Shown here piece by piece: positions 47,055 through 56,599 of a DNA stretch of 64,000 bases. The stretch is from NCBI RefSeq assembly GCF_014692505.1, contig NZ_JACNYK010000001.1, forward strand, positions 434,001 through 498,000, written 5' to 3'. A program made the translations under genes and the position numbers. The notes under the pieces are model-generated. The model worked only from the letters and a program-made list of their open reading frames with translations. It did no database searches and was not told where the DNA came from. The stretch is from Sphingobacterium arenae (GTDB lineage Bacteria; Bacteroidota; Bacteroidia; Sphingobacteriales; Sphingobacteriaceae). Position 1 is the first letter of the stretch. Each line of letters starts with the position of its first letter.

Positions 47055-47834
47055 ATGATGAAAGCTAATAAAAATTTGTTTCTTGTGGTTTTTCTGATCG
47101 TCTGCTGTGCTTTTAAATGGCCGAAGGAAAATATCACCGTGTATTCTATAGGAGATTCCACCATGAGTAAAGCCAACACGGCCGATAATTACCCAGGTAG
47201 GGGATGGATGCAAATGATAGATCCTTTTTTTGACGAGTCCGTTAAGGTAGTGAACCAAGGCGCAAGTGGCCGCAGTTCTAAATCCTATCGCGACGAAGGT
47301 CACTGGAATAAAGTGATTACCCGGGTTAAAGCGGGGGATTATGTTTTTATACAATTTGGGCACAATGATGCCAAGGAGGATTCCCTTCGTCATACGGATC
47401 CACAAACGACATTTAAAGAAAATATCCAAAACTATGTGAACGAGGCGCGGGCAAAAAATGCAAACCCTATATTGTTCACCTCTATCGTCAGGAGAAAATT
47501 TGATAAAAAGGGGAAACTTGTGGATACCCATGGCGAATATGTTACCGTAGTAAGGAAGCTGGCCGCTGAAATGGACGTCCCGCTGATTGATCTTAACAAG
47601 ATGACGGCTGAGGTGGTTGAAAATTTAGGCCCCGAAGAATCTAAAAAACTATACATCTACGTAGAACCAGGGGTAACGGCTAAATTACCTAACGGCAAGA
47701 AAGATGATACCCACCTTTGTGAGGCGGGGGCCATAAAAGTGGCTGAGTTGGCAATAAAGGGCCTGAGGGATATCAAGAGCCCTTTGGTTGAATATTTAAA
47801 AAATGACGGGGAAAAAGTTTCTCCAATTAAATGA
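47055..47834 (+). CDS. rhamnogalacturonan acetylesterase-like SGNH hydrolase
   Basis: 259 residues. Signal peptide, then IGDSTMS (block I, catalytic Ser in GDS), a central IQFGHNDAKED (block III with Asn) and DDTHLCEAGA (block V Asp-x-x-His). GRSSKSYRDEGHW is typical of the rhamnogalacturonan acetylesterase subgroup. It would remove acetyl groups from pectin backbone in the periplasm or outside. Divergent from susC; the next gene follows within 1-2 bases, so these two are an operon. Confidence 0.88.
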   Translation: MMKANKNLFLVVFLIVCCAFKWPKENITVYSIGDSTMSKANTADNYPGRGWMQMIDPFFDESVKVVNQGASGRSSKSYRDEGHWNKVITRVKAGDYVFIQFGHNDAKEDSLRHTDPQTTFKENIQNYVNEARAKNANPILFTSIVRRKFDKKGKLVDTHGEYVTVVRKLAAEMDVPLIDLNKMTAEVVENLGPEESKKLYIYVEPGVTAKLPNGKKDDTHLCEAGAIKVAELAIKGLRDIKSPLVEYLKNDGEKVSPIK

Positions 47835-47835
47835 A

Positions 47836-49056
47836 ATGACTATGTCAAATATGATATTTACAAGAAGGAAATTTCTTTCTGCTGGGACATTAGCCCTTTC
47901 CGGAACAGCTTTGTCTTATGCAGGTCTTACTTCTTTTATCCCCAAGAAAAATGCGGTAATCCGGCTTGGAATTATTGGCACTGGTACACGTGGTACAGGC
48001 TTGGCTCGGTTAATTAAAAATTTACCAGGTTTAACCGTTACAGCTTATTGCGATATTTTAGCTGTTCATGCGGCTAAGATAGTAGAACATGTATCAGCGA
48101 AAGCAAAAAAATATAACGACTATAGGAAACTATTAGAAGATAAAGAGGTGGACGCTGTCATTATCGCTACGCCCTTGTATTTGCATTATACAATGGCTAA
48201 GGATGCTGTGGCTGCGGGAAAGCATGTGTATGTAGAAAAATCGATGACTTATGATATCCCACAAGCGTTAGATCTGGAGAAAATCGTAAATAATGCTAAA
48301 CTTGTTTTTCAGGTGGGACATCAATACCGGTATTTTAGTTTGTATCATCGCGTGAAGCAAACCATAGATGAAGGTTGGTTAGGCGATGTGACCCATTTCG
48401 AGTGCCAGTATCACCGCAATTCTGACTGGAGATTTCCGGTGGTGGAAAAGGGAACGGAGCGTATTGTGAACTGGAGAATGTATAAAGAATATTCGGGAGG
48501 TTTAATGGCGGAATTATGCGGACACCAGCTGGATATTGTTAATTGGATGACAAATGCACACCCGGAAAGGGTGACGGGTATGGGCGGGATTAATTATTGG
48601 AAAGACGGAAGGGAAACATATGACCACGTTAGAGCAATTTTTGAGTATCCGGGTGGTGTGAAAGCTAATGTGTCCTCGATTTTGTCTAATGCTTATCATG
48701 GTTATGAGATCAGAATTTTAGGATCTAAAGCGACGTTGCAGATAGAAAGAGACGAAGCATTTATTTATGCAGAAGCCCGTAAAAAACAAACCGGTGTAGT
48801 AGATGGTGTTACCGGTGCTACTTTGTTAAATGCCACACAGGGTGAAGCCATGAAACTGGAATTTACCCATCAGGACGAAGAAAAAAGAGATCCCTCGTCT
48901 TATGCTTTATTAGATTTTGCCACCTGTATCAGAGAAAATAAAAAGCCTTTCGCTGACGTCCAAACTGGTAAATATGGCGCTATTGCTGTACATATGGCCA
49001 ATATGGCAATGGATACCGGAAATATGCAACATTGGGAGAAAAAATATGGTGGGTAA
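47836..49056 (+). CDS. Gfo/Idh/MocA family oxidoreductase with Tat signal
   Basis: About 406 residues from the ATG at 47836 (1 base after the previous stop); the frame extends upstream to 47803 inside it. A twin-arginine signal TRRKFLSAGTLALSG opens the protein, then the NAD(P)-binding motif GIIGTGTRGTGLARL and the family's EKSMTYD (usual form EKP). The second half is the substrate domain. Exported proteins of this group act on sugars, some as NAD-dependent glycosidases (GH109-like). The pairing with an acetylesterase suggests pectin fragments. Confidence 0.88.
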   Translation: MTMSNMIFTRRKFLSAGTLALSGTALSYAGLTSFIPKKNAVIRLGIIGTGTRGTGLARLIKNLPGLTVTAYCDILAVHAAKIVEHVSAKAKKYNDYRKLLEDKEVDAVIIATPLYLHYTMAKDAVAAGKHVYVEKSMTYDIPQALDLEKIVNNAKLVFQVGHQYRYFSLYHRVKQTIDEGWLGDVTHFECQYHRNSDWRFPVVEKGTERIVNWRMYKEYSGGLMAELCGHQLDIVNWMTNAHPERVTGMGGINYWKDGRETYDHVRAIFEYPGGVKANVSSILSNAYHGYEIRILGSKATLQIERDEAFIYAEARKKQTGVVDGVTGATLLNATQGEAMKLEFTHQDEEKRDPSSYALLDFATCIRENKKPFADVQTGKYGAIAVHMANMAMDTGNMQHWEKKYGG

Positions 49057-49082
49057 TCAAAAAAACTATAAATAAGAAAAGT

Positions 49083-51959
49083 CTAACGTAACAACTCCTG
49101 TATGTCCTCTGGTGATAGCGATTTAATGAAACTCTCTTCCGTCGTAATGAGTGTTGAAGAGAGAGCTCTTTTATGGCCTTGGAGTGCAAGTATTTTTTCC
49201 TCTACAGTGTCTTTACTAATGAACTTGTAAATAAATACATTTTTGGTTTGTCCGATACGATGTGAACGGTCAATTGCTTGCTGCTCGACTGCTGGATTCC
49301 ACCAAGGATCTAAAATGAAGACGTAGTCGGCTTCGGTAAGGTTTAGCCCGACGCCTCCGGCTTTAATGGAGATTAAAAAGATTTGTATATTTTCCTTTTC
49401 TTTAAAGGTATTTACCGCATCCGCTCGGTTCTTGGTACTCCCGTCCAGATAAGCATATGTTATTTTTTCACGATCGAAATAATCTCGAAACACCTGCAGG
49501 TGTTTCACAAACTGGGAGAAAATAAGTACTTTGTGATGCTCAGCGATAATAGATTGTAACATTTCCACAACGGTATCAAATTTACCGGATGAAAAGCCTT
49601 CGTCTTCGTTTACCATGGCCGGATGATTGGCAACCTGCCGAAGTTTGGTAAGCCCCTGTAATAACATAATCTGGTTGCCCTTTTTGTTTTGCTGGAATTG
49701 ATTATCCAACAAAGCATTTCGATACTCAGATTTTATACGCTCATAGAGCTTAGTTTGTTCCTCGGTCATTTCGCAGTAAACGGTCTGTTCGGTTTTTGGG
49801 GGGAGTTCCTTTGCTACTTGGTCTTTGGTCCGACGGAGTATGAATGGTTTAATGATGGCCTGTAGACGAGCCGCTTTTTCTTCGTCTTTCTTTCGTTCGA
49901 TAGGTATCACAAATTCTTTCTGAAAATAAGTGTAAGAACCCAGTAAACCAGGATTTGCAAAATGCATTTGCGACCATATATCGCCAACGGAGTTTTCTAT
50001 TGGAGTACCACTTAATGCCAATTTATACTTGCTTTTAAGGACTTTAATTGCCTTAAAGGATTTGGATGTTGGATTTTTGATGTGTTGGCTTTCGTCGAGA
50101 ATAATGTAGTTAAAGAAAAACTTATTTAACATTTCCACATCGCTACGTACGACGCCATAGGTGCTAATCACTAAATCAAAGTGCGAAAAGCCGAACGTAT
50201 CTTTTAGACGACTCGAACCCGTGTGTAGATGTATACGAAGTTGGGGCGCAAATTTCTCCGCTTCTTTCTGCCAGTTGTAGAGAAGTGATGTAGGCAGGAT
50301 CAAAAGGGAGGTTTTGGCATAGTCACTTTCTTTTAAATACTCCTTTTGCTGCTGTAGCAAGGCGAGTGTCTGTACGGTTTTCCCCAAGCCCATATCATCC
50401 GCAAGACAACCACCGAACTTATACTCCTGAAGGAAGTGAAACCAATTGTAGCCTGCGTATTGATAAGGCCTAAGTTCACCCCTAAATCCTCTTGGCATTC
50501 GTGTTTCCGCAATACTGTTAAAATTGAGCAATTGTTCAAGTTTACGATGAAAGGAGAGTGCGGTATGCTCCGATATTTCGTATAATAACCCGATATGTGT
50601 TTTGTTTAGCTTTAAGCCGTGTTGGCTCGTTGTAAAAAGAAACAAATGTTCATACTGAGAGAACCATTCTTCGGGAATAATAGCGATTTCCCCATTGGGT
50701 AATGTAAATTCTTTGTTTTTATTTAAGATATGGTCACGTAACGCAATAAATGGAATTTCATAAGGACCAAAATGTGCGACCGCTTGTATATCGAACCAAT
50801 CATTACCTTCTTCGACGGCCATTTCCAACGACGTCTTCCCGATAAGAATATTTCGGTCACTCTTTGCTTGGGTAATAATGAACCCCTTATCTAACAGTAA
50901 AGCTTGGTTGCTATTTAACCAATCAACGATGGATTGATGTCCGCCTTCCGTGATATAATTTGCAAACAGTAAGTCTTTTTTGCGAAGGCCCGATTCCTCC
51001 AGAAAAACACCCTGTTTTTTTTCCCAGGTTAGTGAGCGCCTTATCCGATGAAAAACATAGGAATCTGTTTCCTCATTGTATGCCAGTCGCACGGTGACCG
51101 GATGCTCGGTGCCGGCAGAGAACTCGTAAGGGCCATACATAAAAGACAATTGTAAAAAAGATTGACCAGAGGGAACGTAGAATAGCTTTAAGACAGGTGT
51201 TGCATTCTCCTTGTGGGTTTTAATGTCGAAGCCTTCTGCATAAACATGATGTTTTTCAATTAGACCACTTACAAAAGTTTCAAAATAACGTTTTTCTGTA
51301 TTGCGGGCAACGCTGATGAAGCGTTTATTTAGAAACGGACTGAGCTTCTTTCCGTCTATTTCTTGATCAAAATAGTATAACGTATTTTCAACCAGCAACC
51401 AAGCCTCTTTATTGACAATGACTTGGGCTTCTTTATACATGAAGTCTAGCCGATTCCCCTTATATTTTAGGGTAGGAAAATAGCGGGTTTCGGATTCGTT
51501 GCGTCGAAAATGGAATAAAATAGATGTAGGTTCATCGGCAATATGTATTTCTTGGTCGGCTGGATAACCATCTTTACTCATTAAGAAAAGCGGTTTACCC
51601 CGCAATTTCTTTAATGCTTTTAGTATTTTCTGTTCAATTTTTGGACGTATCCTATCGTAAACTTTGTCATCGAACACTTTTCCGAAAAAATCAACAGGAC
51701 GAATGGCTTTTTTGTTGAATGTCTTGATAATATGTGTTTGTTCAATCTCGTCTAGTAACTTGATAAGATCATGATCGGTCTCGTCTAAAGCCGGTGCAAA
51801 ATCGCCAATGGTATTTGTAAAAATCCGTTTATAGCTCAATGAGTAAGCACCATTAGCGTTCAATCGAACAATATGGGGTTCGATTAAATAGCCCAAGTAG
51901 GGGTGTTGTCCCAATGAGTAGACTAACTTGAATGGTAATTTACTATTAACCTGTCGCAT
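49083..51959 (-). CDS. SNF2-family DEAD/DEAH helicase-like ATPase
   Basis: 958 residues. The C-terminal ~500 residues are a two-lobe SNF2 motor: LADDMGLGKTVQ (motif I), ILDESQHIKNP (II), LALSGTPIENSVGD (III), LISIKAGGVGLNLTEA and DRSHRIGQ (V, VI). The N-terminal ~450 residues are the variable region of bacterial RapA/HepA-like SNF2 proteins without a clear SWIM zinc motif. It probably remodels nucleoprotein complexes such as stalled RNA polymerase; the exact target is unknown. Single gene. Confidence 0.92.
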   Translation of the reverse strand: MRQVNSKLPFKLVYSLGQHPYLGYLIEPHIVRLNANGAYSLSYKRIFTNTIGDFAPALDETDHDLIKLLDEIEQTHIIKTFNKKAIRPVDFFGKVFDDKVYDRIRPKIEQKILKALKKLRGKPLFLMSKDGYPADQEIHIADEPTSILFHFRRNESETRYFPTLKYKGNRLDFMYKEAQVIVNKEAWLLVENTLYYFDQEIDGKKLSPFLNKRFISVARNTEKRYFETFVSGLIEKHHVYAEGFDIKTHKENATPVLKLFYVPSGQSFLQLSFMYGPYEFSAGTEHPVTVRLAYNEETDSYVFHRIRRSLTWEKKQGVFLEESGLRKKDLLFANYITEGGHQSIVDWLNSNQALLLDKGFIITQAKSDRNILIGKTSLEMAVEEGNDWFDIQAVAHFGPYEIPFIALRDHILNKNKEFTLPNGEIAIIPEEWFSQYEHLFLFTTSQHGLKLNKTHIGLLYEISEHTALSFHRKLEQLLNFNSIAETRMPRGFRGELRPYQYAGYNWFHFLQEYKFGGCLADDMGLGKTVQTLALLQQQKEYLKESDYAKTSLLILPTSLLYNWQKEAEKFAPQLRIHLHTGSSRLKDTFGFSHFDLVISTYGVVRSDVEMLNKFFFNYIILDESQHIKNPTSKSFKAIKVLKSKYKLALSGTPIENSVGDIWSQMHFANPGLLGSYTYFQKEFVIPIERKKDEEKAARLQAIIKPFILRRTKDQVAKELPPKTEQTVYCEMTEEQTKLYERIKSEYRNALLDNQFQQNKKGNQIMLLQGLTKLRQVANHPAMVNEDEGFSSGKFDTVVEMLQSIIAEHHKVLIFSQFVKHLQVFRDYFDREKITYAYLDGSTKNRADAVNTFKEKENIQIFLISIKAGGVGLNLTEADYVFILDPWWNPAVEQQAIDRSHRIGQTKNVFIYKFISKDTVEEKILALQGHKRALSSTLITTEESFIKSLSPEDIQELLR

Positions 51960-52006
51960 GAAATATTCCTAAAGTCTTCCAAAAAAGCCTCTAATATACC
52001 GCTATT

Positions 52007-52240
52007 CTTCTTTTTTTCCGTAAAAAAGAAGCAAAACCGAACAAAGTGAGTTCATGGATACCAAAATAAACATGAATCCATATAAACCTCGTCGCTGAAA
52101 ATATTTGGCAGAAGGGATCGTGTAAAATTGGTGTTTCTGCAGTTGCCAAAGTTTTAATGCGTCTCATTGCCCCGTATTTAGCCCACATAGAGAATAGTTT
52201 GAGGCGACCTACTTGGTTAAGGAAGGGATGGTGCAATCAA
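52007..52240. repeat. intergenic structured repeat, copy E (abuts dapF stop)
   Basis: Lies between the SNF2 gene and dapF. End hairpin 52007-52031 (CTTCTTTTTT / AAAAAAGAAG), then the GTGAGTTCATGGAT segment with ATGGAT/ATCCAT, then GTCGC (52091-52095) pairing with GCGAC (52204-52208). An inner part (52153-52200) shares ATGCGTC and GAGAATAGTTTGA with copy A. The closing motif GGGATGGTGCAATC runs into the stop codon of dapF (52237-52239). No hairpin on the right. Confidence 0.8.
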
Positions 52241-53031
52241 GAAAAAGGGGGGACGAAACTTCCTTCAAATACAAGCTGGGCTGGACCTATCAGGCGTACG
52301 TCTGTAAATTTTTGTCCTGTTTTGTTAAAGCTAATATATAATTGTCCGCCAAGCACACGAATCGGGATTTTGTGTGCTCCCTCTAACTTATGATGTACAG
52401 CTACGACCATGGCTGCTGCTGTTGCGCCCGTACCACAAGCAAGCGTTTCATCTTCAACACCACGTTCAAATGTCCGTACAAAATACCCTTGTTCTTCTTT
52501 TTCGATAAAATTTACGTTGATCCCGTCCTCTCTATACGTCTCGTTGTTACGAATTAGTGATCCCATTTCGAAGACATTTTTGTTTTGGAGGTTACTGACC
52601 CAAGCTACGTAATGAGGGGAGCCGGTATTCAGTACATAGGCTTCTCCATCCCGTTGTATAACAGATACGTCGATCATTCCCAGATCGACCTGATGGTCGT
52701 GAATAGTGGCTTGATGTTCGCCATCGACTGCCAAAAAGACAGTATGGTCTTGGATTATCCCTAAATCGCGAGCGAAGGCGACGATACATCGGCCTCCATT
52801 TCCGCACATACTGGCTTCTCCACCATTGGCGTTGTAGTAAATCATTTCGAAATCAAAATTTTCATTATTTTGAAGGAGCATTAGACCGTCCGCACCAATT
52901 CCAAATTTTCTGTCGCACAAGACCTGTACTAAATTATCGTTTTTACGGTCAAAAAAGCCGGTTCTATTGTCGATTAACACAAAATCATTGCCGGCACCCT
53001 GGTATTTCGAAAATTTTATTTTACTATCCAT
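52237..53031 (-). CDS. dapF: diaminopimelate epimerase
   Basis: 264 residues. Both catalytic cysteines are present, in EASMCGNGGRC and TLACGTGATAAA; the start KFSKYQGAGNDFVLIDN is typical. It converts LL- to meso-diaminopimelate for lysine and peptidoglycan. The last six residues (FVPPFS) go beyond the usual end and are encoded where repeat copy E begins, so the native tail may have been replaced. Confidence 0.97.
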   Translation of the reverse strand: MDSKIKFSKYQGAGNDFVLIDNRTGFFDRKNDNLVQVLCDRKFGIGADGLMLLQNNENFDFEMIYYNANGGEASMCGNGGRCIVAFARDLGIIQDHTVFLAVDGEHQATIHDHQVDLGMIDVSVIQRDGEAYVLNTGSPHYVAWVSNLQNKNVFEMGSLIRNNETYREDGINVNFIEKEEQGYFVRTFERGVEDETLACGTGATAAAMVVAVHHKLEGAHKIPIRVLGGQLYISFNKTGQKFTDVRLIGPAQLVFEGSFVPPFS

Positions 53032-53321
53032 TTGTTTGATTTTTTCGTCAAAAATTAATATTCTTGTTACAAAGTGATGTCCGATTGTTAAATCATGTTA
53101 AAAACTGATTTTGTGCTGTTTCATTAACATTTTTTAACTGTCAAAACTTCCCAAGCCATTTCGAATGGTACTACATTTGAACAAGCCTTAAAGCAAAAGT
53201 AAAAGAAAATATTTTTAATATAGATTATTACAGTAATTTACGAAACCGAGATGGAAATAACAAGACGATCGTTGTTTACATCGAGTTCTTATCGGCCTTT
53301 AAAAAAAATAAATAGATAAAA

Positions 53322-54857
53322 ATGAAGAAAATAGGAATAAGTTTATTAATAGCTGCGGTTGGAGGTGCGGTGGCTATTGGAGGGTACAAACTCTTTGAAA
53401 ATAAGCAAAATGAGCAGATGACCTTTGAAGAAAAGCAAAAGGTTTATTTTGCAAATAACCCAGGGAGCGAAATCATGTCATCGACAGGGAACCCTGATTT
53501 TACAGAAGCTGCAGCCGCTGTATCGCCCGGCGTGGTACATATCAAGGTAACGATGACAAGACGGGCTTCGCAGGGGCGCGGTGGAGGTTCTCCATTCGAT
53601 ATGTTTGAAGAGTTTTTCGGTATGCCTCAACGGCGACAGGCGCAGCCTCGCCAAGCAACCGCTTCCGGATCGGGGGTATTGATTTCTCCTGATGGCTATA
53701 TCGTAACAAATAACCACGTCGTGGAAGATGCTGATAAAATTGAAGTAAAATTAACCGATCAGCGGACGTTCGAAGCGAAAGTTATCGGCCGGGATGCCGA
53801 CTTTGATTTGGCATTGCTCAAGGTGACTGCATCGAACCTACCTTTCGTTAAATTTGGTGATTCCGATAATGTACGCATTGGTGAATGGGTATTAGCCGTG
53901 GGGTATCCGTTGAGTTTGCAGTCTACTGTAACGGCGGGTATTGTGAGCGCTAAGGGCCGCCAAATTGGTATTCTAGGGGAGCAGGGTCAGGGTTCACCGT
54001 ATGGCCAACCGCAAGAACCTATCGTACGTACTGCGGTCGAATCGTTTATCCAGACAGATGCGGTGATTAACAAAGGTAATAGTGGTGGAGCATTGGTAAA
54101 TACACGAGGTGAGCTGATTGGTATTAATGCCGCGATTGCGTCGCCGACCGGTGTCTATGCGGGTTACGGATTCGCTATTCCTGTTAATTTGGTGAAGAAA
54201 ATTGTAAATGACTTTAAAGAATTTGGTACCGTACAACGTGGATATGTGGGGATAAACTTCCGTGAGGTCGACGATGCAATTAGGGAAGAGTTTAAAATTG
54301 ATGACATTCATGGTTTATATGTGTTTGATGTAGTCAAAGAAGGTGCAGCGGCGGCGGCGGGTCTCCAGAAAGGTGATGTAATTACGAAAGTAGAAGGGCG
54401 TACGATTTATTCGTCTTCTGATTTACAGGAACGGGTTGCGCGGTTGAATCCAGGTGATAAACTCAAACTTACCTATAAACGTGACGGAAAAGAACGGGAT
54501 ATAACGGTTACTTTGAAAGCACAAGAAGCTAAGAAATCGAGTGCCGACGAAGAAGTTAGCGCTAGTGCCACAGAGATATTCAATAAACTGGGGGCAAGTT
54601 TTACCCCTGCAAGCGATGCACAAAAGAAAAAATTTGGTGTAAACTCGGGTGTTGTGATTAAGCAAGTGCACCGTGGTGGTATGTTTGAGTACTTCGGTGT
54701 GGAAACAGGATTGATAGTAACACATGTAAACGGAAAACCAGTGAACAATGTGGATGATGTAGAATCGGCATTGGGTAGTACTAAGCGGAATATTGTGCGT
54801 ATTACCGGCGTTTCTGAAACTGGAACGACCGAATTCAACTTCCCGATCGAATTTTAA
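53322..54857 (+). CDS. degP: HtrA/DegP family periplasmic serine protease
   Basis: 511 residues. N-terminal membrane/signal segment (ISLLIAAVGGAVAIGGYKLF), trypsin-like domain with His132 (TNNHVVED), Asp162 (DADFDLALL) and Ser254 (GNSGGAL), then two PDZ domains (~310-395 and ~420-505). It degrades or refolds damaged envelope proteins. A ~290-base AT-rich region upstream shows no obvious promoter box; a terminator follows. Single gene. Confidence 0.95.
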   Translation: MKKIGISLLIAAVGGAVAIGGYKLFENKQNEQMTFEEKQKVYFANNPGSEIMSSTGNPDFTEAAAAVSPGVVHIKVTMTRRASQGRGGGSPFDMFEEFFGMPQRRQAQPRQATASGSGVLISPDGYIVTNNHVVEDADKIEVKLTDQRTFEAKVIGRDADFDLALLKVTASNLPFVKFGDSDNVRIGEWVLAVGYPLSLQSTVTAGIVSAKGRQIGILGEQGQGSPYGQPQEPIVRTAVESFIQTDAVINKGNSGGALVNTRGELIGINAAIASPTGVYAGYGFAIPVNLVKKIVNDFKEFGTVQRGYVGINFREVDDAIREEFKIDDIHGLYVFDVVKEGAAAAAGLQKGDVITKVEGRTIYSSSDLQERVARLNPGDKLKLTYKRDGKERDITVTLKAQEAKKSSADEEVSASATEIFNKLGASFTPASDAQKKKFGVNSGVVIKQVHRGGMFEYFGVETGLIVTHVNGKPVNNVDDVESALGSTKRNIVRITGVSETGTTEFNFPIEF

Positions 54858-54878
54858 TTAAATTGTAGGATGGAATAT

Positions 54879-54917
54879 AAACGCGTCATTTGCTGTTATG
54901 CAGATGGCGCGTTTTTT
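54879..54917 (+). terminator. intrinsic terminator after degP
   Basis: Stem AAACGCG(T)CATTTGC paired with GCAGATGGCGCGTTT (one mismatch, one bulge), followed by TTTTTT. Confidence 0.8.
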
Positions 54918-54984
54918 CATCATAAATGTATCAACTTTGTGTATTAACTTTTCGTATTCAAAAGAATAGCGTTATTTTAGAAGC

Positions 54985-55422
54985 ATGAAAATTTTAATGG
55001 TTTGTTTAGGTAATATTTGTCGGTCGCCACTGGCACACGGCGTCATGCAGCATTTGATAGAAGAGGAGGGCTTGGATTGGGAAATTGATTCTGCGGGTAC
55101 TGGCGATTGGCACATAGGGCAGCAACCGGATAAGCGTTCTATAGCTGTGGCAAAGAAATACGGGGTCGATATAACCTATCAGCGGGCCCAGTGGTTCCAG
55201 TCGGATTTTTTTGAGCGTTACGATCATATTTATGTGATGGACAATAATAACTTTAAAGATGTTACAGCCTTAGCAAAGCGGGATGAAGACAGAGCCAAAG
55301 TGCGCATGTTCTTGCAGGAAGATATTGTGCCAGATCCCTATTATGATGAAAGTCAGTTTGAGCCAGTGTATCATATGATTGAAAAGCGCTGCCGTGAACT
55401 TATTCGCGAACTACGTAAATAA
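54985..55422 (+). CDS. low-molecular-weight protein-tyrosine phosphatase
   Basis: 145 residues. The P-loop VCLGNICRSP gives the CX5R motif (Cys7, Arg13), and VPDPYYD near the C terminus supplies the general-acid Asp. It dephosphorylates tyrosine on proteins; partners such as capsule kinases are not in the window. Followed after 20 bases by the next gene. Confidence 0.94.
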   Translation: MKILMVCLGNICRSPLAHGVMQHLIEEEGLDWEIDSAGTGDWHIGQQPDKRSIAVAKKYGVDITYQRAQWFQSDFFERYDHIYVMDNNNFKDVTALAKRDEDRAKVRMFLQEDIVPDPYYDESQFEPVYHMIEKRCRELIRELRK

Positions 55423-55442
55423 TTCCCTATTTTTACCACGAT

Positions 55443-55793
55443 ATGAAAGCATCCGAGATTAATAAAAAATGGGGGGAGTTGCAACGCGCTATCGCAGACG
55501 ACTTCGATATGGAACTTCCCGATATGAAGGTTTTGCTTTTTCTCATTGGCGTTCAAGAGCTTGGAAAAGGTCCGCAGCAGTTTTCTAAACGACAGAAAGA
55601 AGAACTTATGCATATAGCTACTTGCCGATTGTTTAGTGCTATGGGTTTTTATGAGCTCAAAGGCCTAGATGAGGAGGGGTGGCCGCATTGGGATTTAATA
55701 AAACCTATTCCCAACTACACGTTATTAGAACAGGAGATGATTTTCAAATCATTGATTATTGATTATTTTGAAGATACCTATACCTTATCGTAG
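55443..55793 (+). CDS. hypothetical protein
   Basis: 116 residues, acidic, helical, no signal or membrane segment. FDMELPDMKVLLFLIGVQELG and EELMHIATCRLFSAMGFYEL look conserved, but I do not recognise the family. It lies 20 bases after the phosphatase and 10 bases before the cyclophilin, in a run of closely spaced genes probably transcribed together. Confidence 0.75.
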   Translation: MKASEINKKWGELQRAIADDFDMELPDMKVLLFLIGVQELGKGPQQFSKRQKEELMHIATCRLFSAMGFYELKGLDEEGWPHWDLIKPIPNYTLLEQEMIFKSLIIDYFEDTYTLS

Positions 55794-55803
55794 CCCCGTA
55801 TTT

Positions 55804-56568
55804 ATGATTAAAAACTGGAAGAAAATAGGGCTGCTTGTATGCAGTACGCTTTTGTTTACGGTGGTTTTGGCGAAGACGCCAAAATACCATTATGTATCGT
55901 TAAAAACGGATAGGGGGGACTGCCTATTAAGGCTTTATAACGAGACGCCTAAACATCGGGACAACTTCGTCAAGTTAGTTAAGGAGGGATATTATGACGA
56001 GTTGATGTTTCATCGCGTTATCCAGAACTTTATGGTGCAGGGCGGCGATCCCAACTCGCGGTATGCGGCACAGAAACAAGCGCTGGGCGAAGGCGGACCA
56101 GCGTATAAGATTCCCGCGGAGATTCAAGAAGGCCTTATTCATAAAAAAGGATCCATCGGTGCCGCACGAGATAATAATCCGGCAAAGCAGTCTTCGGCCT
56201 CGCAGTTTTATCTGGTGCAAGGCCGTGTATTTACGCCCGCAGCGTTAGATTCTTTGGAAGAGTTTCGGTTGAATGGGAAAAAGTTGACTGCCCACCAAAG
56301 AGAAGTGTATACGACGATCGGGGGAACGCCGCATTTGGATGGAAATTATACGGTATTTGGAGAATTGCTAAATGGCATAGAGGCGATTGATAAGATTGCC
56401 GTTGTCGAGACGGATGAGCGGGATCGTCCTTTGGAAGATATACGGATGTCTATGAAGTTGTTGACGAGACGAGAAGCTTTGAATCTTGAACGGGAACTGG
56501 AAGGGCTTTCTCCTAAGACAGATTTTTTGACGAAAGTTCTAGATATTTTTTATTCGCGGTATTATTAA
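55804..56568 (+). CDS. cyclophilin-type peptidyl-prolyl cis-trans isomerase, exported
   Basis: About 254 residues from the ATG at 55804 (an upstream ATG at 55759 lies inside the previous gene). Signal peptide (IGLLVCSTLLFTVVLA), then a cyclophilin domain with FHRVIQNFMVQGGDP (catalytic Arg region), SSASQFYLVQG and NYTVFGELLNGIEAI. It contains an insert (~residues 155-185, RLNGKKLTAHQREVYTTIGG) not present in short cyclophilins. It speeds folding in the periplasm. Confidence 0.92.
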   Translation: MIKNWKKIGLLVCSTLLFTVVLAKTPKYHYVSLKTDRGDCLLRLYNETPKHRDNFVKLVKEGYYDELMFHRVIQNFMVQGGDPNSRYAAQKQALGEGGPAYKIPAEIQEGLIHKKGSIGAARDNNPAKQSSASQFYLVQGRVFTPAALDSLEEFRLNGKKLTAHQREVYTTIGGTPHLDGNYTVFGELLNGIEAIDKIAVVETDERDRPLEDIRMSMKLLTRREALNLERELEGLSPKTDFLTKVLDIFYSRYY

Positions 56569-56599
56569 GGGGAAGAACGACGAAGTAGTGAACAAAACA

